From Sphaerisporangium corydalis (GTDB lineage: Bacteria; Actinomycetota; Actinomycetes; Streptosporangiales; Streptosporangiaceae), in the NCBI RefSeq assembly GCF_025506355.1, contig NZ_JANZYP010000013.1, forward strand, positions 62,001 to 126,000: 64,000 nt of DNA. Direction: 5' to 3'. A program made the position numbers and the translations under genes. Numbering within the stretch: the first letter of the stretch is position 1; each line of letters opens with the position of its first letter. Below the pieces are notes generated by a model. It had not been told where the DNA came from and made no database searches. It saw only the letters and a list, made by a program, of their open reading frames with translations. Shown here piece by piece: positions 26,719 through 36,240 of the stretch.

Positions 26719-28974
26719 GTGCCTGAATCAGAGGGAACGTTGGTCGCCCGGCGCTACCGGTTGATCAAAGTGGTCGGCGCTGGAGGGATGGGACGGGTCT
26801 GGCTCGGCCACGACGAGCTGATCGGCCGCGAGGTGGCGATCAAGGAGATCCTGCTGCCGCCCGAACTCGACGACGAGCAGCGGGACCTACTGACCCGGCG
26901 GACCATCCGGGAGGCCCAGGCCGCCGGTCGGATGAACCATCGCGGGATCGTCACCGTGCACGACGTCGTCGAGCATCACGGCGCGCCGGCGATCGTCATG
27001 GAGTTCCTCAGGGGCGGATCCCTGGCCGACGCCATCCGGGCGCGAGGCGGCCTGCCCGTCGAAGAGGTCGCGGCCATCGGCGCGGCGATGCTCGACGCGT
27101 TGCGGGCCGCCCACGCGATGGGCGTCGTACACCGCGACCTCAAGCCGGCCAACGTCCTGCTGGACGGCGACCGGGTCGTGCTCACCGACTTCGGCATCGC
27201 GAGCCTGGCCGGCGCGGCCCAGCTGACCGGTACAGGGGTGATCGTGGGAACACCCGCGTTCATGGCGCCCGAACAGGCGCACGGTGAACTCCCCACACCG
27301 GCGTCGGACCTGTGGTCGCTCGGCGCGACCTTGTACGCGGCGGTCGAGGGCCGGCCCCCGTTCGACGGCGACGGCTTCACGGCGGTGCTGGCCGGGCTGC
27401 TCACCAGGGATCCCCGCCCTCCCGTACGAGCCGGGCGGCTCGCTCCGCTGCTCCTGGCCCTCCTCACCAAGGATCCGGCGCGGCGGCCGACCGCGGAGCC
27501 GACCGCCCGCCTCCTGGCCGCCGCCCCCTCACCTGGCGGTACTGCTCCTTCACCGGGCGGTCCGGCTGCCTCACCGGGCGGTACCGCTCCCTCACCTGGC
27601 GGTCCGGCTCCCTCGGGCGGTCCGGCTGCCTCACCTGGCGGTCCGGCTCCCTCGGGCGGTCCGGCTGCCTCACCTGGCGGTCCGGCTCCCTCGGGCGGTC
27701 CGGCTGCCTCACCTGGCGGTACTGCTCCCGCCGCCGGCCCGGCGATGCGGCACGGTCAGATCCCCACCGGCACGCCCGTCCCGCCCGGCCCTGACCCCCT
27801 CGCCGGCCGCCACGCACCGGCGGCCACCGTCCCTTCGCCGCAGGGTGACCCCTCCGCCGGCCGAGGAGGCGTCCGGCGGCGCACGGTGCTGATCGCCGGT
27901 GCCGGAGCGCTCGCGGTGATCGGCATCCCCGCCGCGGTGTGGGTGTACGGCTCGAAGGACCCGGACGACGTACGGACACCCGTTGGCACACCCAGCCCGG
28001 ACGGCACCTCCAGGCGCAGCCCCGCCGACAAGACGCCGGAGCCCGCCGCCGTGGTCGAGATCACCGATCACATCCAGTTGCTCGGGCATCGCAAGTCCGT
28101 CACGAAGGTGGCGTTCAGCCCGGACGGCAAGCTGCTCGCCAGCGGCGACGGCGACCTCACGGACAGACCCAAGACCCGCCTCTGGGACCCGGCCAGCGGA
28201 AAGCTCGTCGCCACCCTGCTCGGCCCCACCGCGACCGGCGGCGGCTCGGCGGACGCCGTGGCGTTCAGTCCCGACGGCAGGCTGCTCGCCAGCGGCGGCA
28301 ACTTCCTGGGCGACAGCACCCGGCTGTGGAACGTCGCCGACCGCCGCCTGATCGGCCCTTTCCCCCAGAGCGGCTCGATCATGAAATCTCTGGCGTTCAG
28401 CCCCGACGGCACGCTTTTGGCGGGCGTCACCCACGGCGGCACGACCACCCTCTGGGACGTGCCGAGCCGCCGCGTCAGAATCGGCCTGCCGGACTCCGAC
28501 GGATTCCGCAACGTGACGTTCAGCCCCGACGGGAAACTCCTCGCCGGAGGCGGCAAGGGCGGCGACATCCGCCTGTCCGACCCCGCGACCGGCCGGACCA
28601 TCCGCACCATCGACGACGCGACCGGGTCCGAGGTGGCGTTCAGCCCCGACGGCAAAACCCTCGCCGCACCCGACACCGACGCCGGCGACCACAGCCTCCA
28701 GCTCTGGGACCTGGCCACCGGCCGCAGCACGGCCCGCTTCGACTGGGTTGACGACATGGTCACGTCCGTGGTGTTCAGCCCGGACGGCAGGACGCTGGCC
28801 ACCTGGAGCCTGGGCAACCTCATCCACCTGTGGGATGTGGCGACCGGCCGGGTCCGCGCCACCCTGATCGGCCACTCCGCCCCGATCCACACCGCCGCGT
28901 TCAGCCCAGACGGCAAAAAACTCGCCAGCGCCGGCCAGGACACCACCATCCGCATCTGGACCCTAACCGCCTGA
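26719..28974 (+). CDS. Ser/Thr protein kinase with C-terminal WD40 propeller
   Basis: A 751-residue transmembrane Hanks-type kinase. The kinase domain (about 12-270) has the glycine loop GAGGMG, ATP-binding Lys42, catalytic Asp140 in HRDLKPAN, DFG Asp157 and the APEQ motif. A Pro/Ser/Gly/Ala repeat linker follows, then a single membrane helix (TVLIAGAGALAVIGIPAAVWVYG). Seven FSPDG-containing WD40 blades complete the protein; these would be extracytoplasmic and could bind a ligand or partner. GTG 26719 is chosen because the kinase homology starts just after it and AGGA lies upstream; GTG 26665 would add 18 residues. It diverges from the TetR gene. Confidence 0.92.
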   Translation: MPESEGTLVARRYRLIKVVGAGGMGRVWLGHDELIGREVAIKEILLPPELDDEQRDLLTRRTIREAQAAGRMNHRGIVTVHDVVEHHGAPAIVMEFLRGGSLADAIRARGGLPVEEVAAIGAAMLDALRAAHAMGVVHRDLKPANVLLDGDRVVLTDFGIASLAGAAQLTGTGVIVGTPAFMAPEQAHGELPTPASDLWSLGATLYAAVEGRPPFDGDGFTAVLAGLLTRDPRPPVRAGRLAPLLLALLTKDPARRPTAEPTARLLAAAPSPGGTAPSPGGPAASPGGTAPSPGGPAPSGGPAASPGGPAPSGGPAASPGGPAPSGGPAASPGGTAPAAGPAMRHGQIPTGTPVPPGPDPLAGRHAPAATVPSPQGDPSAGRGGVRRRTVLIAGAGALAVIGIPAAVWVYGSKDPDDVRTPVGTPSPDGTSRRSPADKTPEPAAVVEITDHIQLLGHRKSVTKVAFSPDGKLLASGDGDLTDRPKTRLWDPASGKLVATLLGPTATGGGSADAVAFSPDGRLLASGGNFLGDSTRLWNVADRRLIGPFPQSGSIMKSLAFSPDGTLLAGVTHGGTTTLWDVPSRRVRIGLPDSDGFRNVTFSPDGKLLAGGGKGGDIRLSDPATGRTIRTIDDATGSEVAFSPDGKTLAAPDTDAGDHSLQLWDLATGRSTARFDWVDDMVTSVVFSPDGRTLATWSLGNLIHLWDVATGRVRATLIGHSAPIHTAAFSPDGKKLASAGQDTTIRIWTLTA
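27526..27726 (+). repeat. Coding tandem repeat in the kinase linker
   Basis: A repeat with a 39-bp period in its centre encodes alternating SPGGPAPSGGPAA-type units. It forms a flexible juxtamembrane linker. The period is a multiple of three, so copy-number variation keeps the frame. Confidence 0.85.
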
Positions 28975-28981
28975 CCTCAAC

Positions 28982-29314
28982 GGTCCTCGCCTTCGGCTCG
29001 GGCGGTTTTTCTTGGGCCTTCGGCCGCCGCTTCGCCCCAGGGAACCGTCAGAGGGTGGCTTGGCGGAAATCGTCGTTGTCCAGGCTCCGGATGAACGCGT
29101 CCCATGCCGGACCGGTGACCACCAATGCCGGGCCGGCCGAGTTCTTGCTGTCCCGCACGCCACGCCGCCGGTTTGAGAGCGTCGCCACCTCCACGCAGTT
29201 ACCGCCGTTACTGCCCGAGTGCGATGACGTGATCCATGTAGCTGCCCTCAGGTCCTGGGTCAGCTTGTCCATCGTTGTATCATCCCCTCGATCGAATCCC
29301 CTCGTACCTGAATG
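28982..29314 (-). repeat. Duplicated DUF397 unit, copy A
   Basis: This segment and 29406-29766 are two diverged copies of one unit: a shared downstream stretch with a T-rich run, the DUF397 coding region, and a shared upstream stretch (GAATCCC...GTA(C/T)CTGAAT on the plus strand). Copies are offset by about 424 bp and are clearly similar throughout. Confidence 0.75.
29048..29272 (-). CDS. DUF397 protein, copy A
   Basis: A 74-residue DUF397 protein with the family pattern W(x)TSSHSGSNGGNCVEVA, RRGVRDSKNSAGPALVV and WDAFIRSL. DUF397 genes usually accompany an XRE-type regulator in actinomycetes, but none is present here. The ATG at 29272 is preceded by GAGGGG. The product is probably a small cytoplasmic partner protein; the molecular role is unknown. 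It lies downstream of the trypsin-NACHT gene on the same strand, after a second DUF397 gene. Confidence 0.85.
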   Translation of the reverse strand: MDKLTQDLRAATWITSSHSGSNGGNCVEVATLSNRRRGVRDSKNSAGPALVVTGPAWDAFIRSLDNDDFRQATL

Positions 29315-29405
29315 TAAAGTCCTCACGGCCTCTGTCCAGTCGGTCACTGGGCATTCGAAGCGCCTTCTTTATAGACGTATCGGGCGTTCCTGGGGCCTGG
29401 GCAGC

Positions 29406-29766
29406 GGTCCTCGCCTCCGGCTCGGGCAGTTTTTTGGGCCTTCGGCCGCCGCTTCGCCCAGGGAACCGTCAGAGGGTGGTTTGGCGGAAATTGTTGTTTC
29501 CCAGACTCCAGATAAACGCGTCCCATGCGTGACCCGTGACGACCAGCGCGGGTCCGGTTGCGTCCTTGCTGTCTCGCACTCCCCGGCGCCGCTCCGAAAG
29601 CCTCGCCACCTCGACGCAGTTACCCCCATCTGGTCCAGACCAGCTCGACTTACACCACGTGGCCAGTTCCAGTTCTTCGGTCAGCTCGCCCATCGCTGCT
29701 CCTTGATCAGGTCAAGGGAATCACGTTGGGAGATCGCTTCGGAGCGAATCCCTTTGTATCTGAATC
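29406..29766 (-). repeat. Duplicated DUF397 unit, copy B
   Basis: Second copy of the unit at 28982-29314. It includes its own upstream region and an inverted repeat CCTTGA-n5-TCAAGG (29701-29717) just before the gene that copy A lacks. Confidence 0.75.
29469..29693 (-). CDS. DUF397 protein, copy B
   Basis: A 74-residue paralogue of the 29048 gene: TWCKSSWSGPDGGNCVEVA, RRGVRDSKDATGPALVV and WDAFIWSL. The identical length and conserved ends show a recent tandem duplication. It lies 168 bp downstream of the trypsin-NACHT gene on the same strand with its own upstream region, so it may be separately transcribed. Codon use is visibly less GC-biased than in the metabolic genes of the window. Confidence 0.85.
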   Translation of the reverse strand: MGELTEELELATWCKSSWSGPDGGNCVEVARLSERRRGVRDSKDATGPALVVTGHAWDAFIWSLGNNNFRQTTL

Positions 29767-29861
29767 CTCAGGTCCGAATGTCTTCTGGACGTTCGGCTAC
29801 TCGACCCAAGATCCCGGCGGATTCAACGTAGGCGGTAACTGCCCAGGCAGGACTCGGACTG

Positions 29862-32800
29862 TTATTGCGGAGGTTCGCGGGGGAGAGGTGGTTCTTTGAT
29901 GCGGTTGTATTCGTTCAAGAAGCCGGCCAGGGTTTCGGCGGCGTTGAAACGGTTCTCGGCGTCTCCGGAGGGGTCGACGACAAGCTCGTATACCGTTGTG
30001 ACGGCTGCGAACCAGTAGGGTCTGCCCAGGCTGGCGAGCCCTTTGGCGACGGCCAGGCGCTCTTCGGACGTGAGGCCGGAAGTTTCCAGGAGCCGGAGCG
30101 AGCGGTCGGCAGCGGCCTTTCGGTCGGCGGGACTCAGCTCGGCCAGGGCAGTGTGAGCGAGGGCTTGTTCATACGGCTCGCCTGCGAGATCAGAGACGAG
30201 CGTGCGGAGGGCCTGCGCCGTGCGGGTACGGTTCTTTCTGCCGAGATCGGCCATCGCCTGTGCCGCCAGGCGTCGCTCACGCGGATCCGCAGATGAAGTC
30301 GTGGCGAGCTGGTGGAGTACCTCCGCTGCCTGCGATCGATGCTCGCCGCCGTATCCGATCAGCGCCTCCGCAGCCGAGCGCCGAAGTGAGACAGGGACGG
30401 ATTCGTCGCAGGCTACCCGGGACAGGGCTTCCGCGGCGATCGGACGCTGGTCGGGGTCCAGGAGGCGGGCAATTGAGTGCAGGGCCAGAGCTCGTTGGAC
30501 GTCGTCGGCCTCAGGGGCGAGGGCGAGTGACCGGAGTGCTGACAAGGCCTCGTCACGTCGTTCACGACAGTGTTCGGCGAGTGTCACTGCGGCACTGCTT
30601 CGTACGTCGGTGTCGACGCGTGGGTCGCTTGCAAGGTCACCGAGGGCGCGGGCAGTCGCCTCGCGGTGCTCACCCACCTGACGTGCCAGCCGCATTAGAG
30701 CCCACAAGCGGTCTTCGACTTCGATCTCGCCGTTGTCGGTCATGCGACGCAATGCCTCGATGGTCGCGAGGTGCGCCTCGGGTCCAAGGTGGAGGAGTTT
30801 GTTTACAGCTTGAAGGCGCTGGTCGGCCGAGACGGTCGGATCATTGGCGAGTTGGAGCAATTGACGGGTGGCGTGCGGCCGCTCCTGGACATCCAGTTCG
30901 ATCAGGGCGATCGCCACCTCTATCCGCTCCCAAGGGTCGGCGGAGGCGTCGGTGAGGATGTCCCGGAGCGACGCGACCGCGCTCGCACGGTGGACGGCGC
31001 CGAGTCGTGCGAGCATCTCGGCGGCCTGCCGGCGCTCCCACGCTCTGACGCTCCGATCCTGCGCGATCAGACTGCACAGGCGCGCTCCTCGGTCGCGGTG
31101 CAGAGGGCTGAGACGGAGGAGGGTGATGGCCGCTAGGATCCGTTCGCGTCCCAAGTGTGCCGGGTCCTCGGCCATCCGGGTGAGCAGGTCGATCGCACGA
31201 TAGTGGTGGCTCTCACTGACATCCGCAAGGGCCGCGATGGCCAGGGCACGTGGCAGCTCGGCGCAGGACTCCCCGGAGAACCGGGTCGCCGCCTCCACCG
31301 CGAGCCGCCGGGCGTCCGGACCCAACTCTGTCAACTCTTCGATCGCCCAGAGCCGGTTCCATGGGTCGGCCTGCTGGTCATCGGCCAGCCGGTGGAGGGC
31401 CCGTGTGGCGGTGGCCTCCGTCCGCAGTGACGGCAGCCGGGCCAGCGCCTCCGCTGCCCAGCGACGGGTGAACGTGCCGACCGTCTCGTCCTCGGACAAC
31501 TCACCGAGGACGGTAACGGCACGGGTCTGGGCTGACGGTCCGAGCTTGACAAGCGACTGAGCGCTGAGCAGCCGCGTATCGGCTGCACCGGCGGGGTCAC
31601 GGGACAGCTCGTACAGGACTTCCGCTGCCTGATCGCGGTATTCACCGCCCAGTTCGGCGAGCCGCCAGGCCGCCTCATAGCGCTCGCTGGCATTCGTTAG
31701 CGGGTCGGTGGCGAGATGGTGAAGGATCTTCGCGCCGTGGACTCGATCCTCACCCCCGAGTTTCGCCAGTTCATGCCCGGCGCTCCGCTGATCGCCCGGA
31801 TCTAGATCGGTGTCCACGGCGAGTCGGTGCAGGGCGTTCCTGCCCAGGACCCGATTCTCCGCATCCAAGCCGGTCAGCGCCAAAAGCACCTCGATTCGGT
31901 CGCCTGGCCCGACGCCTGGATCGGTGGCGAGCCGGTGCAGGATCTCCGCGCCCCGAACCTGGTGCTCAGTACCGAGAAACGTCAGTTCCTGTGCCGCGTT
32001 GAGACGGGCAAGGGGGGCGAGGAGGGGGTCTGTGGCTACCCGACACAGCAGTGAAGCGACGCGGGTGTGCTGTGCCGGGTCGATCGCGGCCACGATGGCC
32101 AGCGTCGATGCCTGCTCACCGCGCATTGTCGGATCCCCCGCCAAGCCATACAAAAGCTCGACCGCCCGCGATGCGTGCTCAGCACCGAGCCGTGCGAGTT
32201 CCTCGACGCTTTCCTGGCGAACCGGGGCTGGCCCAGTGGGATCGGCAGCGATTTCATACAGGATGGCGATCGCCTGGCGGTTGTGCTCAATACCGAGTCT
32301 CTGCAGGAGATGAACGGCATTCCTTCGGAAAGACGATGGCAGTATGCGGTCGGTGGCAAGTTTGTGGAGGATCTCGGTGCCCCGTGCTCGGCCCTCTTGT
32401 CCCGATCGGAGTAGATCCCTCGCGACGATTACTCGCCACCGGGCGTCTATGGTCGGATCGTTGGCTAGCGCGTCGCGGATCGCCGTAGCACGCGTGAGAG
32501 ATTCGCCGCCCAACGTCGCGAGTTCGTCGACGGCGATGCGCCGCCGGGTGGTGTTGGCCAGATCGTCGGTGGCGACCATGACGAGGAGCTCGGCTGCCCT
32601 GCCGAGGCCGTGACGTCCCATGTCGATCAGGGCACGGGCCGCGTAATCACGAGCATGCGCGACCACCGTAGGGGAGATCGCGGTCACGTGGATGAGCGCG
32701 GCGACAGGAGGCAGGCCATCAGGCCTCAGCGCGGCCCAGATCGTGGTCGCGAGCAAGCGTTCCTCGGACGACGAGAAAGGATGATCCAGCGAGGCTTCGA

Positions 32801-35800
32801 CCAGGGCGTGCACACTCTGGAGGTGTTCTCCCCCAAGTTTGGCGAGCGTGGACGCGGCCTCGAAGCGGACGCTGATCGGTACGGAACTACCGGCGGCGAT
32901 TCCTGAGAGGATCTCGGCGGCGCCTGCCCGATGCTCGGGTCCCAACTGGGCGAGCTGGCTCACCGCGCCCTGGCGCTCGGCCGCGTCGAGGCCGAGGTCG
33001 ATGCCAAGCGCATAAAGGGCCTCGGCGCCCTTGTTCCGGTGTTCGCCGCCAAGCTCGCTCAGGTCCAGGGCAGCGCCGCAGCGATTAGAGGTGTCGAGAT
33101 CAGGATCGACGGCGAGTTCGAACATGATGGCAGCCGCATTTGATCGGTAGCTCCCACCTAACTTCGCCAACGCTTGGGCGGCTTCGCGACGGTCCCAGCC
33201 ATTTGCAGCGGAGTCGGTGGCCAACTGGTTCAGGACAATGGCGGCTCTAGAGCGGCTCCGTGGTTCGATCACCGCCATGGCCGTCATCGCGTTCCCCCGT
33301 TCGGAGGGATCACTGGCCGGGTCGTCCGCCAGGCGAAGCAGCAACTCCAGGGCTTCGGCGCGGTGGGGACCACCCAGCTTGGCGAGACATTCGGCGGCAT
33401 GCAAACGCTGCCATGCGTGCACCATTGTTTCACCCGCCAGGTCCCGCAGAATCCCGGCGGCTTGAAGACGGTGCTCGCCGCTCAGCTTCGCCAGTCCTTC
33501 GGCGGCGTCCAGGCACTCCGAGCGGCCGAAGGTAAGATCTCCGGCCAGACGGTACAAGATTTCTCCAGCACGTGTCCGGTGCTCTCCACCGAGTTTGGCC
33601 AGGCTCTCGGCTGCTTCTCGCCACTCCGAGACGTCAGCGTCGGGGGCATCGACGAGGCCGGAGAGGATTCCCGCCGCCTCGGTACGGTGTCCGTCGCCGA
33701 ACCTGGCGAGAACCGTCGCGGCCTGACGCCGCACGTCCGCCGGCTGGTCGGTGGTGACGAACGACCGGAGGAGGACCGGGCCGTCGCGGCGGATCCGGTC
33801 GGAGCGTTCGCGTAGCAGGTCGATGACGGAGATCTTCGTCTCGGCCCCAATGGACTTCTCGGTGAGGAGAGCTTCCAGGCGGGAGCGGACAGGCGCGTGA
33901 CGGGTGAGGCCCGACAGGTCTTCGAGATTCGTCAGCGCGCCCGAACGTACTTTGTCCTCCACGCGTAGCAGGCGGGCGTCGAGCTGGGACGCCGAGCCGG
34001 GCGCGCCCGCGTCGATGAGCTCGTCGGCGCACGCGCGCTGGTCGAGCGTCCCGCGCTGGAGCCAGTCGAGCAGCCCGGTGCCTGGACCGGTCAGGTGGAG
34101 ATGGTGCAGGAGGACGCGTTCGGCGGCCTCGTCGCCCAGCAGGAGATCGCGGATCAGGTCGTCCCACGGCGGTTCGCCGGCGTCGAACCTCTCCGGGAGG
34201 GTCTTGGCTCGGGCCGTGGCCGCGAGGTGCTCGGCGAAGGTCTGGTGCAGGAACCGCAGCCGTGTGCCGCTCCTGCTCAGGATCCCGGTTCGGGACAGCC
34301 AGTCGGCGAGGGTGTTCTCCCAGTCGAGCGGCATCCGTATCGGCATCGGAGCTCGCTCGGTCAGGACGCGGTGCGCGACCTCCATCAGTGGCGTCTCGCT
34401 GGTGGTGTACGCGGTGGCCAGTTCTTCCACCAGTTCGGTTCGGTGCTCTTCCAGCCAGCCGGCGAGCTGCGACCCGCCGGGATACTCGTAGAGGGACGCC
34501 AGAGCGGTGGGTCCTGCCTCGGTCCGGGCTCGGGCGAACTGCCCGATGTACTCCTCGTACAGCTCGTAACGGCCAGCAGGGAGGGGACGGTCAGGCTGCG
34601 ACTGGTGGATGTTGGCCGCGACGGTCGCCAGGAGTGGGACGACGAGCACTTTTTCCAGCGCCGCCAGCCGGACCCGCCGGAGGAACTCCTCGGCCGCCGC
34701 GTTGGCCGAAGGCGTCTTGTCAGGGTCGAACCAGTTGCGGGCGAACGCGGTCAGGGCGTCCTCGTCGAACGGCTGCAACTCGTAGAACCCCACCCGGGCG
34801 CCGCGCAGCCGGTCGATCTCTCCTGGCGACAGCGGCCGGGTGGTGACCAGGAACCGGGCCGGACCGTCGCTTTCCTGCGTGCGCGTCGCGAGTGCGGTCA
34901 GCAGGCGTTCCCGGTCGTCCCGGTCGGGTATCTCATCCAGCGCGTCGACCACGATCAGCCAGCGCCGCCCTCCCACCTCGCGGGCGAACAGCGGAGCCGG
35001 GAGCTCGCCGTCGGGCCGCCCGTACTCGCTGGTCACCGACGCTTGGAGCGCCTCCGGCCAGCTCCGGTCGAGGTGGGTCGCCAGCACCCGGGCAGGAAGC
35101 ACGATCGGGATCAGCGCAGGGGGCGGCTCCTCCGATTCGAGGTCGCGCAGGTGGTTCGCCCGCTCGGCCGGGCGCGGGCCACGTGGGCCGAGCGCGAGTT
35201 CGGCCAGGCGCCGGGACAGGACCCTTCCGAGAGTGGACTTGCCGAGACCGGCGTCGCCCTCGATCACCAGGTGGTCGTGCTGGTCGAAGACCTGATCGAA
35301 CGGCTGTGCCAGCCCGGATGACGGCTGACGCTCCTCGTCTCGAAGTTCCTCGCTTTCCTCCTCCCACGGCCTGCGCGATTCGGCCATGGTGGCGACGCTC
35401 TGGCGGACGTAGACACCGGAGAGCGGGAACCGCCCGTACTTGCCGCGCAACCGGTAGGGCATCTCGTCGGCGACGTGCAGCATCATGCGCAGGACACCCG
35501 CGAGCTCGCGAGGCAAGGGCGCGACGGATTCCCCCGATGGCGTGTCGCGCCTGGATGGTGGCGTGGTCAGCCCCGGCGGCGCCGTGATGATCTCGGACGG
35601 CGTTGAGGCGACCGTGCGGGCGGCGAGATCGGATTCAAGTGCCGGCCAGCGGGCGGCCAGGACGGAGACCGGGAGCATCCAGGCAACCTTGGCCGTCTCG
35701 GCGCGGTCTTCGGTGACCGCGATGCCGGCCACGTGCCCGGTGTCATCGCACTCGATGGCGGTCCCGCTGAAGCCGTGTTCGATGCGCCTGCCCGTCGCCC

Positions 35801-36239
35801 GGGCCGCGTCGAGTTGCACCCATTCGGGCCCGCTCGGGTCGCCGACCTCGTACGCGACCGCCCACACTCCCGTATCGACCCCGGGGGGATACCCGTAGGC
35901 GCGTACGGCCCGGCCCCGCTGGACGCGCCCGTCGAACACGGCGGGCGAGGTGCCCGCAGGGGGCGGGGAACGCAGTTCGAGGACGGCCACGTCGCCGCGT
36001 TCGTCGTTCTCGATCGGATGCCAGCCGCCCTGGGCGACCCGAGCGCGGACCCGCGTCTCGCCGGCGGCGTACGGGAAGTCGAGCTCGACCGTCCTGGCGG
36101 GCAGGGAGGCGTCATCCGCCGGGCGGCCGAGCGCGGCGTTCACCACATGCGCGCATGTCAGGACATGGCGGTCGTCGATGAGCACTCCGGCCCCGCAGAT
36201 CCCCCTGGCGCCGTGGACGCGGGCCGACCATGGCCGCAT
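29862..36239 (-). CDS. Trypsin-like protease / NACHT NTPase / HEAT-repeat protein
   Basis: A 2125-residue NLR-like protein. Residues 1-200 are a trypsin-like domain with an apparent triad His31 (LTCAHVV), Asp83 (RGDVAVLEL) and Ser158 (GFSGTAI). Residues about 310-700 are a NACHT module: Walker A GDAGLGKST (328-336), Walker B LIVVDALDE (428-436), LVTTRP (464-469) and the closing helix FLHQTFAEHLAA. From about 795 to 2110 run roughly three dozen HEAT-like repeats of about 36 residues with the core LAKLGGEHRxxAAEIL. There is no signal peptide. In known NACHT and STAND defence proteins such repeats sense a foreign component and release the N-terminal effector; that role is inferred here. ATG 36239 has GGAG 7 nt upstream and directly follows the stop of a small truncated frame (TGACATG). 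The repeat region has visibly lower G+C than neighbours. Confidence 0.9.
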   Translation of the reverse strand: MRPWSARVHGARGICGAGVLIDDRHVLTCAHVVNAALGRPADDASLPARTVELDFPYAAGETRVRARVAQGGWHPIENDERGDVAVLELRSPPPAGTSPAVFDGRVQRGRAVRAYGYPPGVDTGVWAVAYEVGDPSGPEWVQLDAARATGRRIEHGFSGTAIECDDTGHVAGIAVTEDRAETAKVAWMLPVSVLAARWPALESDLAARTVASTPSEIITAPPGLTTPPSRRDTPSGESVAPLPRELAGVLRMMLHVADEMPYRLRGKYGRFPLSGVYVRQSVATMAESRRPWEEESEELRDEERQPSSGLAQPFDQVFDQHDHLVIEGDAGLGKSTLGRVLSRRLAELALGPRGPRPAERANHLRDLESEEPPPALIPIVLPARVLATHLDRSWPEALQASVTSEYGRPDGELPAPLFAREVGGRRWLIVVDALDEIPDRDDRERLLTALATRTQESDGPARFLVTTRPLSPGEIDRLRGARVGFYELQPFDEDALTAFARNWFDPDKTPSANAAAEEFLRRVRLAALEKVLVVPLLATVAANIHQSQPDRPLPAGRYELYEEYIGQFARARTEAGPTALASLYEYPGGSQLAGWLEEHRTELVEELATAYTTSETPLMEVAHRVLTERAPMPIRMPLDWENTLADWLSRTGILSRSGTRLRFLHQTFAEHLAATARAKTLPERFDAGEPPWDDLIRDLLLGDEAAERVLLHHLHLTGPGTGLLDWLQRGTLDQRACADELIDAGAPGSASQLDARLLRVEDKVRSGALTNLEDLSGLTRHAPVRSRLEALLTEKSIGAETKISVIDLLRERSDRIRRDGPVLLRSFVTTDQPADVRRQAATVLARFGDGHRTEAAGILSGLVDAPDADVSEWREAAESLAKLGGEHRTRAGEILYRLAGDLTFGRSECLDAAEGLAKLSGEHRLQAAGILRDLAGETMVHAWQRLHAAECLAKLGGPHRAEALELLLRLADDPASDPSERGNAMTAMAVIEPRSRSRAAIVLNQLATDSAANGWDRREAAQALAKLGGSYRSNAAAIMFELAVDPDLDTSNRCGAALDLSELGGEHRNKGAEALYALGIDLGLDAAERQGAVSQLAQLGPEHRAGAAEILSGIAAGSSVPISVRFEAASTLAKLGGEHLQSVHALVEASLDHPFSSSEERLLATTIWAALRPDGLPPVAALIHVTAISPTVVAHARDYAARALIDMGRHGLGRAAELLVMVATDDLANTTRRRIAVDELATLGGESLTRATAIRDALANDPTIDARWRVIVARDLLRSGQEGRARGTEILHKLATDRILPSSFRRNAVHLLQRLGIEHNRQAIAILYEIAADPTGPAPVRQESVEELARLGAEHASRAVELLYGLAGDPTMRGEQASTLAIVAAIDPAQHTRVASLLCRVATDPLLAPLARLNAAQELTFLGTEHQVRGAEILHRLATDPGVGPGDRIEVLLALTGLDAENRVLGRNALHRLAVDTDLDPGDQRSAGHELAKLGGEDRVHGAKILHHLATDPLTNASERYEAAWRLAELGGEYRDQAAEVLYELSRDPAGAADTRLLSAQSLVKLGPSAQTRAVTVLGELSEDETVGTFTRRWAAEALARLPSLRTEATATRALHRLADDQQADPWNRLWAIEELTELGPDARRLAVEAATRFSGESCAELPRALAIAALADVSESHHYRAIDLLTRMAEDPAHLGRERILAAITLLRLSPLHRDRGARLCSLIAQDRSVRAWERRQAAEMLARLGAVHRASAVASLRDILTDASADPWERIEVAIALIELDVQERPHATRQLLQLANDPTVSADQRLQAVNKLLHLGPEAHLATIEALRRMTDNGEIEVEDRLWALMRLARQVGEHREATARALGDLASDPRVDTDVRSSAAVTLAEHCRERRDEALSALRSLALAPEADDVQRALALHSIARLLDPDQRPIAAEALSRVACDESVPVSLRRSAAEALIGYGGEHRSQAAEVLHQLATTSSADPRERRLAAQAMADLGRKNRTRTAQALRTLVSDLAGEPYEQALAHTALAELSPADRKAAADRSLRLLETSGLTSEERLAVAKGLASLGRPYWFAAVTTVYELVVDPSGDAENRFNAAETLAGFLNEYNRIKEPPLPREPPQ

Positions 36240-36240
36240 G

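Noticed and set aside
29701-29861. A further small gene between DUF397 copy B and the NACHT gene
   Set aside because: No frame with a ribosome site and coding character; the stretch is best explained as the upstream region of copy B, half of it matching copy A.
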